Shown here one piece after another: positions 10,735 to 22,226 of a DNA stretch of 64,000 nucleotides; the stretch's first letter is position 1; each line of letters opens with the position of its first letter. Both the position numbers and the translations under genes were made by a program. The notes below the pieces were generated by a model. It did not search any database, was not told the DNA's origin, and saw only the letters and a program-made list of their open reading frames with translations. The DNA lies in contig OX375872.1 of the NCBI GenBank assembly GCA_947359465.1, forward strand, positions 82,082,931 through 82,146,930, in the 5' to 3' direction. This stretch comes from Metellina segmentata (taxonomy: Eukaryota > Arthropoda > Arachnida > Araneae > Tetragnathidae).

Positions 10735-11648
10735 CAAGGTCTGTCCCAAAAGTAATGAGAACATTTTTTCTGCGCATTTCTGGCACATTGCCAAGGAAAA
10801 CAGGTTTCTCTAAAAATGTGGATTGGAATATCAGCGACGTATTCCAACGGTCGCGCAGCTGCTCCTAATTCACAGCGCATGCCCAGTGGCCTAACAGTGA
10901 GTCGTGAGCGTGGCTCGTTACGCTTAAGATGCAGCAATCTATTGAACAACTCTATGCAATAAAGTTTCGCGTTAAATCGTTAAAAGTGGTAATGAAACCT
11001 TGCAAATGTTAAAGGAGGCTTACAAAAATGAAGTTTTGTCACAATCGCAAGCGGCAAAGCTCGGAGTGGCACACTCCAAACACACCTCGACCAAGGAAGG
11101 CTCGATGAGCAAAACACTGCTGATCGTGCTCTTCGACTCTAAAGGAGTGGTCCCTAGAGAATTCGTACCACCTGAGCAGACGGTGAATTAACACTTTTAC
11201 TTGAAAGTGCTTAAGCTCTTGAAGAAAAGGGTAAACCGCGTCCGCCCAGAGATTGCTGGCAGCTGGATCGTCCACCACGACAACGCTTGGCCCCACACGG
11301 CGTTGGTTGTGACTCAATACCTAACCCAATAACACATCCCTGTGCTTCCCCTCCACCATACAGTCCCGACCTAGCCCCCTGTGACTTCTTTTGCTTTCAC
11401 GGCTTAAGATGGACATGAAAAGACGCCATTTTGACACACTCCAAGATGTCTTTTGAGCCGTAACCACAAGTCTTCGCGGTATCTCACAAAATGAGTTCGA
11501 ACTATTTTTTCAACCACCGGCAGCAACGCTGGACTCGTTGTATTGCTGTCCAAAGCGCATACTTCGAGATTATTAAGTGTTTTTCTTTGTAAGAACGATT
11601 ATTTATTTTATGTAATTTTTTTTCTTATTACTTTTGGGACAGACCTTG
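10735..11648 (+). mobile_element. Internally deleted mariner element
   Basis: The ends read caaggtctgtcccaaaagta at 10735 and, inverted, at 11629-11648, about 28 matching bases with TA outside each. At 914 bp it is shorter than the usual 1.25-1.35 kb; the missing part covers the N-terminal half of the transposase. It starts four bases after the preceding element ends, with a shared tata between them. Confidence 0.88.
10930..11575 (+). pseudogene. Mariner transposase remnant
   Basis: It begins MQQSIEQLYAIKFRV, then loses frame. Later segments include SWIVHHDNAWPHTALVV, which carries the second catalytic aspartate of mariner enzymes, and a degraded PPPYSPDLAPCDFF-like segment (near 11340-11390) that should hold the third. 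The first catalytic aspartate and most of the DNA-binding domain are deleted, and several stops and frameshifts are present. It could only serve as a substrate for a transposase supplied elsewhere. Confidence 0.83.
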
Positions 11649-11654
11649 TATATA

Positions 11655-12830
11655 CAGGGTGATTATAATTAAAGTTCAACATTCAAAAAGTTGTAAAAAA
11701 AGAACCACTGCTCAGAATGACCTGAAATTTGAACTGAATATACTCGAAAAAGGAGGGAAATTCCAAATTTTAGCAATAGATTGTGCTTTAAGCTTCATAA
11801 TATGCAAAATAAAAGACGTGTCATGCGCACGACCCATTGCATTTGTTATAAAAACGCGGGGGTACATGGCGTTTTCCTCATTTTTCGTCTGAGAAGCTCG
11901 TCATGACTCTCTCAATGAAGTATCGCGCTCTGCTTGTGAAACTCTTTTACAAGAACGGAGACTGTGCGCCAGTAGCTCTGAAGAAGGCCAGTAAAGTATA
12001 TGAAAAAAGGCTGTGTCCCGTTCTGTTGAAGTGAATGTTCTTTTGAAATGAAATATGGCAGAGGGAGGAAATCAATTGCAACCAAACCAATCAGTAGAAG
12101 ATGTGACCACAGCATTCCAGGAAGAGACGAGCTGTGGTGTGCAAATGTACAGTGCACGGGGAATTGCCCGAACTTTGGAGATGCCTGTGAGCACGGTGCA
12201 TAAAATTGTACGAAACATCCTGCATTGCTATCCATACAAAATTACCCATGTTCAGGAGTTGCTTCCTGCTGACCCTGCCAGTAAAATAAACTTTTGATCT
12301 AAAATTTCTTGCTCGCATAGAAGTGGACAATGAATGGTCATGGAACATTTGTGGACAGACGAAGCCCATTTCTATCTCCAAGTACATGTCAATACTCAGA
12401 ATTGCAAAATATGGGTACGGAAAATCCGTTCGCACATGAACCAGTACCTCTTCATTCTGCAAAGGTAACTGTGTGGTGTGGGTTGACGCCATCGTTTATC
12501 GTAGGTCCATTTTGTTTCGAGTAGATGGGTCGTGCGGGTCATGTTACCTGTACCGTTAATGGTAAACGCTATGAGAGTCTTTTGCGCAACAACGTCATTC
12601 CAACATTCAATAGCGTGTATGTTAGGGTAGTATCGTTTTTATGCAAGATGGCGCTTCTCCGCACATTACAAAGCCAGTGAAGCAGCTGTTCAAGAAGCAG
12701 GCATTTTGGAAATGATAGTATTATCAGCCGTCCTTTTCCAACAGCCTGGCCTTCGTGATCACCTTATCTTAATCCTTGTGACTTCTGGCTGTGGTGAAAA
12801 GACATTTCTAAGCAAAACGTAGCAAGCACA
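11655..12830 (+). mobile_element. 3'-truncated mariner-like element
   Basis: A left end cagggtgattataattaaag starts right after a TA at 11653-11654, directly next to the previous element. The matching right end (inverted) is not found downstream, so the 3' terminus has been lost. The right limit is set at the last recognisable transposase sequence. Confidence 0.72.
11903..12805 (+). pseudogene. Mariner-like transposase, frameshifted
   Basis: It begins MTLSMKYRALLVKLFYKNGD. The HTH-like segment ARGIARTLEMPVSTVHKIV (about 12150-12215) follows, then PYKITHVQELLPAD, a degraded first catalytic region, TENPFAHEPVPLHSAKVTVW and FIVGPFCFE (to about 12520), and a final SPYLNPCDFWLW-like segment near 12760-12790. 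Motif order and spacing match a spider/insect mariner-like family distinct from the intact gene at 9477. At least four frameshifts or stops break it. The second catalytic region is barely recognisable. Confidence 0.8.
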
Positions 12831-12932
12831 AAATCTATTTTAAGTAATAATTAATCAGGAGAAAGCTGAAATTTATCATGGTCAAATATATGGTCCTAAA
12901 TCGATTTCCCTCAATATATGTGAAGATTGATA

Positions 12933-13198
12933 TTAACCGTCCGGGTGGTTGTTTCGACGAGTAGTTTTGTCTTTAGCAAAAGTGACCAGTTAATTCTTAA
13001 TATCGCGAAATCTTATTAGAAAAAAGTAGACTGACCAAATCTTCATCTCGTCATTATAAAAAAATTGGTAATATCTTGATGATCTCGTCATTAGAAAAAA
13101 ATTGACAATATCTTGATGACGAGACATTTCGTCCCTAGCAAAATTCGTCAAATCTTGATGGACGAAATATCTCGTCGAAACCACCCTTAGAGGGTTAA
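12933..13198. mobile_element. TTAA MITE family 1, complete copy
   Basis: The core 12937-13194 (258 bp) is bordered by TTAA at both ends. The ends are inverted: ccgtccgggtggttgtttcg on the left against the complement of cgaaaccacccttagaggg on the right. The interior consists of repeated tcttgatg-gacgagatatctcgtc-like blocks on alternating strands. TTAA duplication with C-rich termini is the signature of piggyBac-type mobilisation. No coding capacity. Confidence 0.75.
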
Positions 13199-13222
13199 TA
13201 ATATTTTTATTTTTAATTTCAT

Positions 13223-13227
<5 letters not shown>

Positions 13228-13256
<29 letters not shown>
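13228..13256. repeat. Poly-T tract
   Basis: An uninterrupted run of about 29 T. It could be the tail of a minus-strand retroelement, but no such element body was recognised beside it. Confidence 0.9.
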
Positions 13257-13257
<1 letters not shown>

Positions 13258-13505
13258 ATAAGTTTGATTAAATGATTAGTTTGATTTTGATTTAACGATA
13301 ATGCTCGTAGAATAGAAATTGTCAGCTTAATGGGGGGAAATTATTCTGAAAGATACGAATGAACTTCTGAGAAATTGATTTAACATTTCTTTTCTAATGC
13401 CCGGCAAAACCAATTAGCTATATTATCATTAAGTGCTCCACATTTTCCAAATTCATAATCTGGAAACGTCTGAACTTGAAATTGTGTATTAAATCTCGTG
13501 TTGCA

Positions 13506-13588
13506 TATCTCGACGAGATATCTCGTCATTAGAAAACAGGTCAGATATTGATGGACGAGAGATCTCGTCGAAACCACTAGGAGGTTCA
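13506..13588. mobile_element. Partial TTAA MITE family 1 copy
   Basis: Contains cgacgagatatctcgtc followed by the family's right end, gtcgaaaccactaggagg. The left half is absent and the terminal TTAA has decayed to ttca. Confidence 0.65.
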
Positions 13589-13631
13589 AAGAAATTTTTA
13601 ATGGAGATTAGAAATTTGGGCTGAAAATTGA

Positions 13632-13935
13632 GTAGGTAGGTATTTTAATTAACGTGACACTGGAGCTACACATCCGGGCTATTGGTGATGGTCCTGGATC
13701 AACCCTCGAAGGGAAAGATTCGAGGGTAAAACAAGGTAACTGTGAACCACGGTGATTTGACGAGGTCACACCTAAGCTGGCACCCCACTCAACAAGCTTC
13801 CACACCACTTAACATGAGGACATTTGAGGCCACGACAGATTTAAAGTGCACCAGGCCCCTTTGAATGGATTCAAACTCGCAACTTTCTAGTTGCTAATCA
13901 GTTGCTCTTTCAACTGGGATACCGCGCGGCCTCTT
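13632..13935 (-). mobile_element. SINE, head 2 / tail A
   Basis: Read on the minus strand, the 5' end is a tRNA-like head with an A-box-like region and a B-box-like gagtttgaatcc. It is followed by the shared body (ggtgccagctYaggtgt and gaaccatggtcc-type blocks). Tail A follows, ggatcccggaccatcacc... ttaattaaaatacctacc, ending in a short (ACCT)n tail, the usual 3' end of this group. Confidence 0.8.
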
Positions 13936-14231
13936 AAAAATTGCGTGTGGTCATTGGAAATTTTGGAAGTTTGCATTCAATTTAATATACAGACTAATAT
14001 CCCTTAAGCAAATTTGTGTTTTTAAACATTCCAATTTTTTTTACCTTTGAATGTACTTTTCTATGTTCGATGCAAAAATAAAGAGCAGTTTGATTCCCCC
14101 CTCAACTATACTTTACAGTACTGTTTGGGGCATCCATGAGTAACCCAAAAATAGATCTTCGGTGAACTTTTCCGTTGGTATATACGAGGGTTGCTATTTA
14201 TATTTCTGGCCTAAGAATGAAAAAACAAATA

Positions 14232-15634
14232 CACTCTATAACAAAAAAATCGACGCACCAAGAAAGAGTAGTCTGATGGAGACAAAAATTGGTGAATAGG
14301 AAAATTGTGTACAGAATAGAAAATGATTAAAATTTCAGAACAATTGAATGATTTATTTCAGAGTTACAGTAACGAGCTCAATAAGGTGTTGACCCGCCTC
14401 TAGCATGGATGCAAGCTGCCACACGGCGTGGCATAGATCGATAAAGCTCCCGGATTGTCTCCAGCAGTATTTCTTGCCAAATTTGCTCCAATTGTCGGAC
14501 TACGTCATCAACATTCACTACCGGATGCAGTCACCTTCCCATCATATCCTAGACATGCTCGATGGGAGTGAGATCTGGTGATCTGGCTGGCCAAGGAAGT
14601 GTTTGACAAGCTTGAAGTCAGTTCATAGCAACACGTGCCGTATGTGGTTTTTCATTGTCTTGCTGGAAAATAAGCCCAGGGTGCTGCGAAAGGAACGGTA
14701 GCAAAACAGGTTTCAGAATGTCGTAAACGTACCTATGAGCAGTAAGTGTACCTCTAATGACGACCAAAGAGGTCAGGCTATCAAAAGAAATGGCACCCCA
14801 GACCATAACTCCTTGTTGAGGGCCCGTGTGGCGTGCAATAGTGAAAGCAGGATCGCACGCTTCCCTGGGTGTCTCCTGACACGTCTTCGATGATCGTCAG
14901 GACACAGTTGGAAGCGGGATTCGTCGCTAAAGACTATACGTCCCCAGTTAGCATCATTCCAGCCTGATCGAGCCAAGCACCACTGTAATCTGGCTCGACA
15001 GTGTGCAGGCGTGAGTGGAAGGTGGCGTAACGGTCGGTACGAGCGTAGATTTCGCTCTCTCAATCGTCTGTGAATGGTCATGGTGGACACTCGTGTGTGG
15101 GTCGCACGACTGATGGTTGATAGCGATGAATCAGGCGCTGTGACAGTTGATTTGACAATCACTCTGTCCTCGCGATATATTGTGCCCTACGTCGACCGCT
15201 ACCATCATGACGCTGAAATCTGCCATTGTCCACCCACTCTTGCCAGCATCTTCTAATCGCATCATCGCTTCGACTCACATGACGATTGATTCTCCGATTT
15301 GCCCAATCTGCCTCTTTCAATCCAATGATACGACCTCTTTCAAACTTTGAAAGTTGCTCGTAATGAGCTCGAATCCTACGGCGAGGCATTTTTTCAGTCG
15401 TTAAAAGGTATCTTAAATCGCAATGCAGCAGAAATTTTTAACAACAGTTCAAGAACAACTCCTTATATACATCTGCTGGATGCGCAGTTCTGATGCGCTG
15501 GAGATCGCATTATTCATTCATTGGACACCAAATTTTAATCATTTGCATATTTGGTCAAAATATTTTTGCATACGAAATTTCAAAGCAATAGGATGATTCC
15601 TTCTTGGTGCGTTGATTATTTTTGTTATAGAGTG
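14232..15634 (-). mobile_element. Tc1 element, copy 1 (nested in mariner)
   Basis: TIRs cactctataacaaaaaaat (left) and the inverted right end are flanked by TA on both sides. The 1403-bp length is close to copy 2 at 39956-41344 (1389 bp), with which it shares TIRs and gene throughout. It lies inside the mariner at 14185-17298, so it arrived later. Confidence 0.92.
14390..15389 (-). pseudogene. Tc1 transposase, copy 1, frameshifted
   Basis: The start ATG at 15389 opens MPRRRIRAHYEQLSKFERGR. A paired-like DNA-binding region follows (INRHVSRSDDAIRRCWQEW, then TIHRRLRERNLRSYRPLRH). The catalytic core shows IVFSDESRFQLC (first Asp), LIFQQDNEKPHTA (second Asp) and a final SPDLTPIEHV-like segment. 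Frame changes occur near 15160 and 14800 and stops occur in the C-terminal third. The glutamate-containing third site is the DDE form typical of Tc1, not the DDD of mariner. Confidence 0.88.
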
Positions 15635-15649
15635 TATTTATGATCGAAT

Positions 15650-17124
15650 TTGGTTTTATTGTTTTTCAAAATATTCTCCATGAAGATCAATAGACTTTTG
15701 CATACGTTTGAACCAATTTTCGAAACACTTTTTCCACTTCGATCGAGGTATCTTCAAAACTTGCGTTTTGAATGCATCAAGTGCTTCTTCGGGTGTCGAA
15801 AATCGTTAACCACGTAATTTATTTTTGATATGCGGGAATAAAAATAAAGTCATTGGGAGCCAAATCAGGGCTGTACGGCGGATGACCCATCAATTCGATG
15901 TTTTGGCCGGTCAAAAAATCCTTTGTATGAGCCGATGTGTGAGAGTTCGCATTATCGTGGTGAAGAATGATTCGCCTCTTCTACTTTTTTCGAATTTCTC
16001 CGATGACTTCTGGCAAACAAATGGTCGTGTACCATTCAGAATTGACTGTCCTGCTTTACTCTAACGCCACTGTCGCCACGTGATCGGTAATTCCGAAGAA
16101 ACAGGCAAACATTTGCTTTGATGTGCTTCTTCCGTGAACAATTTTTGTTGGATTAAGCTCGTCTTGGAAGACCCATATAGTCGATTGCTGTTTTGTTTCG
16201 GGCTCATATGCATAGATCTATGACGCGTGGCATATGAGAACACCTGCCGACCACCTTAAAATTGCATGGCTCAGGAAAATTGCATGGCTCAGGAAAATTG
16301 CATGCAACAAGGGCTCGAGGGTTAAAATTATTAACATGGTGAGATTCATTGAAAATCATCAGGACTTGATTATCCTAAGAGACTAAGAAAAACGAACTTT
16401 TTTCTCACCTTGCATGATGTATATATATATATTTAATGTAACCTAGTATAATGATTAATGTATTTACTATATAGATGTAAGAATGTATAAATGTAATGTA
16501 ATGTAATGTGCTCTAACATTCTGGGTAGACATGTCACCTTGGTGGCATGCTCTACTCATCCAACCACACTTATTTAAACTGGTACAGTGTCTCACGACAC
16601 TAGGCACGGGAGTGTGTGTTGGTGTTAGTTAGTTAGTTAGATTCGTCACCTGTGTAAATGCTATACACAGCCTTTGATGTACCTTGCACGTATTTTTTCA
16701 ACATTTCATTGCACCAATCGACACGAGCCTTCTTTTGAGCGTTTGTCAGATTATGCGGGATCAAACGCGAACAAATCTTTTTTACGGCCAAATGTTCATG
16801 TAATATCTTATTGATGCTTGTCATAATAATGCCCAAAGATGCCTCAATCTCAAGGTATGTCACATGACTATCTTTCTTTATCAGTTCATGCACAGCATCG
16901 ATATTTTCTGGCACAACAACCTATTTTGGATGACCTTCACGGAATTCGTCCTGGAGCGAACGTCGACCACGATTGAATTCGTTGTACCAGTTTTTTACAG
17001 TGTTATAGGATGGTGCTTTATAGTTGTATAAAGAATTAAGTTCATCAAAGCACTCTTGTCTTGAAAATCCACGTCGAAAGTTTGGAAAAATAATCGCACG
17101 AAAATGTTCACAAGTCAATTCCAT
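15650..17124 (-). pseudogene. Mariner transposase, interrupted and frameshifted
   Basis: The start ATG at 17124 opens MELTCEHFRAIIFPNFRRGF, the N-terminal HTH of this mariner group. The second HTH region, VTYLEIEASLGIIMTSINKI, lies near 16800. The first catalytic aspartate is in YTGDES, next to which the roughly 410-bp insertion sits. After the insertion come ATRHRSMHMSPKQNS (wrong frame), a degraded HHDN-type segment and ending sequence WKKCFENWFKRMQK-like (about 15710). Stops near 16920 and several frameshifts kill it. Gene orientation, TIRs and length agree on a standard DD34D-type mariner. Confidence 0.85.
16229..16642. mobile_element. Unclassified insertion inside the mariner gene
   Basis: About 413 bp unrelated to mariner separate the YTGDES segment from the following WIYAYEP-type segment. 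It contains a triple direct repeat of aaaattgcatggctcagg (about 16258-16307), an (AT)n run, a taatg repeat and a terminal (ttag)n run at 16625-16640. No clear TG...CA ends or target duplication were found, so class is undecided: a retroelement with a (TTAG)n tail is one possibility. Confidence 0.55.
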
Positions 17125-17556
17125 TTTTTGCCCGAGATGAATATTTCAATTTACTGTAAACAACACAAATCACGCTAAAATGGCAAAATGTTCTAAAGAA
17201 ATTATGGTTAAAAATATCAAATTATCGTTTGAAAACGTCAGCGGTTGCCTAGCAACACCTACTTTTGCCAAGGCCAGAAATATAAATAGCAACACTCGTA
17301 AATAGCAGTTTTCTATTTATAAAACCATTAATGTTATTCCCTTTTTTGTTTGAAAAAATTTATTCCAAGTAAAATAGAGGAATCATTAATTCTTATATTA
17401 TTTGAAATCACGTTAACAAATAGAAGAAGAATCTTCAGTAATAAATATTTTCTAAGATGCAAATTACTTCCAGTTTTACTTTTCAAATTTTGAATGTCCT
17501 GTACTGAATTAAACGTAGGATATATTTTTAAATAATACTATAATACAGCTCTCTGA

Positions 17557-17798
17557 ACTCTCTTGGTGGTTGTCTCTACGAGGTATCTCCTCATTAGCAA
17601 AACTGTCCAGATCTTGATGGACGAGATATCTCATCATTAAAAGAAAACTGATCAGGACCTTGATCTCACCATCTTTAAAAAAAATCGACAGTATCTTGAA
17701 GACGAGATATCTCATCAGTTGTTGGTCAAATCTTGATGGAGATTAAATTTCTCAGATCTAGAACGACGAGATATCTAGTCGAAATCACATGGAGGGTT
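17557..17798. mobile_element. TTAA MITE family 1 copy
   Basis: Left end ctctcttggtggttgtct and right end gtcgaaatcacatggaggg, with four internal gacgagatatctc-type blocks. Flanking TTAA sites have decayed (tgaa and ttga). Confidence 0.72.
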
Positions 17799-17867
17799 GA
17801 AACCCTTCTCTTTGTCTTTTATGTCTTAAAAATAACCAATCAGTATATTATAACTGTATTTCCAAGG

Positions 17868-18165
17868 CTGCGGTAACCTGTTTGGAAGAATGACAGATTA
17901 ACAACAGGCAGGGTTTGAATCCAAGCAAAGACCGTTGTGTATAAAGGGTGCTGGTGCACGTTAAATCTGTCGTGTCTTCAAATTTCCCCACATTGACATA
18001 GTGTGGAAGTTTGGATGGTGCGTGCCAGCTCAGGTGTTCGTCGTCTGGCCGGGGTTCAAATATACGTGGTGTTTTCTTCGGATCTCTTCGGGTTTGATCC
18101 CGGACCGTCGCCAATAGCCCGTTGTGTTGGTCCAGTACGAAGTTAATTAAAATAACTACCTACAT
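17868..18165 (+). mobile_element. SINE, head 2-like / tail A
   Basis: The head contains gcggtaacctgtttgg and a B-box-like gggtttgaatcc. The body gctggtgcacgttaaatctg and ggtgtt...gtctgg follows, then tail A (gatcccggaccgtcgcca, ttaattaaaata) with an (actacct) end. Moderately diverged; a 5-10 base target duplication could not be confirmed. Confidence 0.78.
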
Positions 18166-18459
18166 CTTTATTTCCCAAATATTGTAACAGATGTGTGTAT
18201 AAAAGTTTACTTTTGCCTCTGAGAAATTAACATCTCCACTTTTTTCTCTACATATTTACATTTATATATATTTACCGAAAGTGCTTGCTGTATATTTTGT
18301 TTACCATTAACTCCTACACTCTTTAATACAAATAAGTCCTATAAATAAAATGTAGAATCCAAATATTTTTTAAGGTTTTGCTGAAGAAATGAAAGATTTT
18401 TCAATATTGCATTTTATAACTAACAATGGGTACAATATAAAACATCATAACTTAGTTTT

Positions 18460-19310
18460 CATTCGCAATGACTGACGCAGATACAGATGCATTTCAGCAT
18501 AATCCTTTATTTATCAATGCACTCCAACCTAATACGTTAAATCTCCTGTTCCTTATTTCTCTGTACCTATTTTAATGAATGTTTAAACACGATGCTATTG
18601 TTAATATCACCTAAAAAGAAAGAAAAATCGACTACTTAATGACTGATAGATACAAACTTATTTCGGTATTGCAGCCTCTATTAATAAATATCTCTTACCA
18701 AATGCGTAAATACCCCCTTTGTACCTAATTTCATGAATGTTTAAGTGGGATATTACAGTTGATATTAATAAGGAAACAAGAAAATTTTGCTACACAATGT
18801 CAAGACAGATGCAGCCATAATTCGATATTGCAACCTCTCTATCAATGCACTCTCATCAAATGCGTACATACCTTCTCTGTATATATTTTCTGGATTGTTC
18901 AAGCACTGTACTACTTCAATATCAATACGACTACATAATGACAGATACAAAATCATTCCAATCTTCAAGGCTATCCATCAATACACTAGCCATGGACTTC
19001 AAAATAACCCTCTGTACCTATTTTCGTGGATTTTTAAAAACAATCCTACAGCTAATATTAATAAGAAAGGTACGCTCCTAAACTACACAACGACTGATAG
19101 ATACAAGCGTATTCCAGTATTGTAACCAATTTAATAATTCACTAGCCATGAACGTCAAAATACACCCTCTCTGCCTATTTTCATGGATTTTTAAAAACAA
19201 TACTACAGTTAATATTGATAAGAAAGCTGCACCCCTAAACAATAAAATAATCCCGCTGTACCTATTTTCATGACGGAACACAATTCTACAGTTCAATGTC
19301 AATAAGAAAG
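18460..19310. repeat. Degenerate tandem array, about 150-170 bp unit
   Basis: Five to six diverged units each contain, in order, actgatagatacaaRc, attYcaRtattg, atcaatRcactc, tgtacctattttcatg and ttacagttaatattaataag. Unit starts lie near 18469, 18640, 18800, 18940 and 19089, with a partial last unit. Divergence between units is high, so the array is old. Chance open frames run through it on both strands. Confidence 0.75.
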
Positions 19311-22215
19311 CAGGAAAAATCGGGAGTAGTGCTGACGGAAAGAAAAAAATATCCCGAGTTCGCCAAATTCCTATACCAAAATCGCCAAATTGTAGCTTCG
19401 TGTGATTGGGGTTCCCGCCTCGAAGCAACAGGCAGAACCGAACGGGAAATGAATCAAGTAGCATCTAAGTTAAGAAGCGCTTCGTCCCATGGCCTGCTAA
19501 ATGTCATAAGAGGACCATTCCTGACTTTTGAGAGAAATATCGGTTTTATTGTAAGTAAACAAACGCAAGCGCATCATTATTGTTTGCCATATTTTTATTA
19601 GTTTTAAGAATGTTATGACTTCGTGTATTAAGAAGATAGTTTTAAAACTTAATTTTCGCATTGGCTAAAAAGTTTAGAATTCTTACTTATGCTTTTCAAA
19701 CAGTCTTTAGTGCTGAATGTGCATTTTTAACAATTAAAAAAAAATTAAGAATTTCTAAAAGTAGTTTAAAATAAGATGTTTGATAAAGTTTGCTTTAAAC
19801 ATTTAACATTCAATCCTCTTAAGTAAGAAATTTGTTTCAGACAAATTAGTAAAATTATTTTTAAGACTGTATATATTTCAGTTCAAAGTTTTTTTTATGA
19901 AAAAGAAATACTAAATATTTTTGCTATTTGTCACAAAGATGTTGGTGCTATTTGATAATGTTGCAGGAATATAAAGTTTTTTGGAAGCAAAAATATGAAG
20001 TTTAAAATATCAAGTCTTAAAGAAAATAAAAGATGGTATTGGTAACGTAACTGTAAGAGAATATTTTTAGCTGTCTAAAGTAGTTTTAAAGAATAGAAAA
20101 GTCTTCTAAAGGTGCAGTTTGTTTGATTAAAATAGTTAAACTATATTTTAAGCAGTTTGTCTCATTAAAAATAGTTAAACTTTATTTTCAGCATTTTATT
20201 ACATTAAAATAGTTGAGCTATATTTTCAGTGCTAAACCAATTTCTTAGCAAAATATACATCATAAAATTTGAATCATAGCTTATTAAATAATCTGTTGTT
20301 TTTAACATTGCCGGGAGCTATTTTCTGTTTGTTTAAGTTAGATAAGTAAAATGCTCAGTGAGAGTATTTAATTGTATATCAACTTTCAGGATTTAATTTA
20401 GCGTTTTTTAATAAACATAGTACATGCATCCATGAACACAAGCTTATTTTGTTTCTTTTCTACGAATTTCTGAAAAATTCAATTACAAATGTAAATTTAA
20501 AGTAGTCTTTCAAAAGTTATTAAAAAAATCCTTTAACAAATGCAAATGTAATTTTATCGAGATCTTGAGCATAATTTGTAAAAATGAATTAATTTAGCTT
20601 ACTTTTCTTTCAGTCTTTTTAAGAATACTTCTTAAGTGCATAAGAGATATGATAAAATAAAATTATTCGTGCCCTAAAATTCCAATTATGGAAATTTTAT
20701 CCTACGTTCAAGTCATATTTACATATATATGAAGTTGAAAATAAGAGGATAAATACAAACTTTATCTTGAAATATTATAAAATATGATAAATTCTCTTTG
20801 ATGGAAATTCTATATTAAATTGAAAGACCTATATTAAATTGAAATAATGTGTAACATTGTTGTAAAGTAAAACTGTCACTTTTTAGCCGAGTTAATTTGC
20901 GAACTACTTTTTACAATATGTTTTAAATAAAATATTTGTTATCGTCTCTTTAATTTATATAATCATTTCAACTAATAGTTAATATATAAAAATACTTTTA
21001 ATTGGTTATTTTATTCGTTTAATTTTAGATAATTTACCGTGTGTTTATAATACAACTATATTATTGTACGTCTCTTAATATTTTCCTAATTTAAAACATT
21101 GTAGCAAAATAATACATATTAAAATGTAGAGTCACAAAATACGATTACTCATTTTATGCTTGATAATATGTTAAAATAATTATATAAAACTTTTTAAACT
21201 CATTTTCCAATTGTAAAGACACAACTACTGATTTCTGAAGGAAATTATCTGTTTCTATTCACAATGAAATCTGACTTCCAATGCTCTTAATTTCTAGTAA
21301 TTTGAACTTATTTTAAAAACTGATCGTTATTATAAAAAATACTGAAGCATTCCAGAAGCAGAAGCACTGAATATTTCTTAGTACTATTCTCATTAACAAT
21401 TTCCCGCAATTTAGTTTGGAATACATAAAAAAAATTCCATTTCAATAACACCTTTTAGTACATCCTGAATATTTGCTACGAAATTTATTTGTGACTTCGC
21501 AGTAAGAACCTTTTTTAACGGGCTATATATCTAAAAGTTTATTGCTTTGAAAAAATAATCAAATTAAATAGAATCTCATAATGCACGTGAGCCTTTTTTG
21601 AAAGCTGACAAGCATAGAAACTACTAGGAGTGCTCAAGTTCTCTGCAGGTTAGCTTGATTTCAAACTCTAGAAATGCCAGCAGGTAACTGCATTTAAATT
21701 TTTCAACTCCACTTTTCTTTCGCTCCCGAATTTCCCTTAGGGTATAAAAATAAAAGAGCAGTCAAGCACAGTTGACTTCAAAAAGGTCGTCAAAACTGTC
21801 TTTCAACTTTACAGAGGAAAATTTCCGGTAGGAATTTTTTCGAAATTATACGAGAATAATGAAATGTCAGGGAGTTGTTCTTGTCTCGAGAAGTTTTCTA
21901 ATTCGCGATGGTTGGAGAGAAAACGAATCAAGAAGAAAATGGAATATTTCCAAATCCACAGACATCTTAAAGGGTTCGATGTCCACGTCACTAATAACTA
22001 GCATTAAAATATTTTTATCAGAGGCCAACGAATACGCACAGATGATTTTTACTATTTCTTATACTTCTTATTGACTAAGAAAATCACTTCCACGAATAAG
22101 TTATAAGAAAAATAATCATGTGTAAGTTTTCAATCGTAATATAAACAATACTTTGTAAGTTGTAACTTAACTTTCTGAGCGTCATTATATTTCTAGTCGG
22201 TAGTCGAGTATTGTT
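19311..22215. other. Very AT-rich desert
   Basis: About 2.9 kb with almost no long open frame. A three-fold short repeat, attaaaatagtta-actatatttt, lies at 20126-20230 (period about 40-45). The segment 19311-19560 has somewhat higher GC and a 101-codon open frame on the plus strand, but no recognisable domain. Nothing else is supported. Confidence 0.45.
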
Positions 22216-22226
22216 TTAACCCCACT

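Larger units (their letters stand above)
14185..17298 (-). mobile_element. Mariner transposon split by two later insertions
   Basis: The ends cgagggttgctatttatatt (14185) and its inverse at 17298 match over about 30 bases with TA outside each. Subtracting the Tc1 element (14232-15634) and the unclassified insertion (about 16229-16642) leaves about 1.3 kb, the normal size of a mariner. The Tc1 entered just inside the 3' TIR; the other insertion split the transposase gene. Confidence 0.88.

Noticed and set aside
12937..13194. Regularly spaced palindromic repeats resembling a CRISPR array
   Set aside because: Spacing is irregular, spacers are themselves repeated, the context is eukaryotic, and TTAA borders fit a MITE.
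16229..16642. Solo LTR call for the insertion in the mariner
   Set aside because: No TG...CA ends with matching target duplication could be placed.
19078..19601. 128-codon minus and 101-codon plus open frames as a possible host exon
   Set aside because: They overlap each other and partly the tandem array; no domain, splice context or codon bias supports either.
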